Source: Vreelandella nigrificans (GTDB taxonomy: Bacteria; Pseudomonadota; Gammaproteobacteria; Pseudomonadales; Halomonadaceae). From it: a stretch of DNA of 41,115 bases. The stretch is taken from the NCBI RefSeq assembly GCF_002374315.1, contig NZ_NWUX01000028.1, forward strand, positions 1-41,115, in the 5' to 3' direction. Below the pieces are notes generated by a model, which did not search any database, was not told the DNA's origin, and saw only the letters and a program-made list of their open reading frames with translations. Made by a program: the position numbers and the translations under genes. Below, in pieces: positions 41,098 through 41,115 of this stretch; within the stretch, counting starts at the first letter, position 1, and each line of letters starts with the position of its first letter.

Positions 41098-41115
41098 GGT
41101 GCAATAGATTGGTGT

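Overview
The window looks like a surface-polysaccharide / surface-peptide locus from a gammaproteobacterium, most likely a Halomonas-type marine or halophilic species. That placement is an inference from the moderate G+C, the pgm and galU housekeeping genes at one end, and the style of the intergenic repeats. All supported genes are on the + strand. I saw no rRNA, tRNA or CRISPR array.

Region 1 (1-2306) starts with the end of an insertion sequence that has cut into a gene for a repeat-domain / ATP-grasp-related protein. A second, apparently intact sugar-transfer-type ATP-grasp gene follows. Region 2 (2385-17267) is the most unusual part: a tight row of large multidomain proteins built from a few recurring modules. 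The modules are cyanophycin-synthetase/GshB-like ATP-grasp ligase domains, enolase-superfamily (dipeptide-epimerase-like) domains, acylphosphatase domains, a CapA (poly-gamma-glutamate capsule) metallophosphatase domain and an MmgE/PrpD domain, ending in a TupA-like ATP-grasp protein. Counting region 1, about nine ATP-grasp or ATP-grasp-derived domains lie in the first 17 kb, some with degenerate active sites. I infer a ribosome-independent peptide- or amide-forming pathway that makes or decorates a cell-surface polymer. The part from 6905 to 16258 is visibly more AT-rich than its neighbours, which suggests separate ancestry.

Region 3 (17366-27032) is more G+C-rich and holds glycosyltransferases: a GT2 with an N-terminal sugar-transferase repeat, a GT4, a GT2 fused to an AlgX/AlgJ-type SGNH acetyltransferase-like domain, a double GT2 and a GT-B enzyme. 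It closes with a good intrinsic terminator. Region 4 (27566-37501) looks like a Kdo-type or other ulosonic-acid capsule module: an HMGL-like aldolase fusion, a KdsB-type CMP-sugar synthetase, a HAD phosphatase fused to a KpsC/KpsS-like transferase, a glycosyltransferase that appears split by a (PVAKK)n repeat tract, a Nudix-like domain, an aminoglycoside-phosphotransferase-like kinase and a GT29 sialyltransferase-like protein. Region 5 (37918-40924) carries pgm and galU, which make glucose-1-phosphate and UDP-glucose for the glycosyltransferases, separated and followed by long palindromic intergenic repeats.

The window also contains several simple-sequence or tandem repeats: a 7-bp repeat ahead of the epimerase/ligase gene, a 15-bp in-gene repeat and a 15-bp intergenic repeat. 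The first two could make surface-structure expression variable. No export or polymerase genes (Wzx/Wzy, KpsMT) are visible, so the locus must continue outside the window or rely on genes elsewhere.
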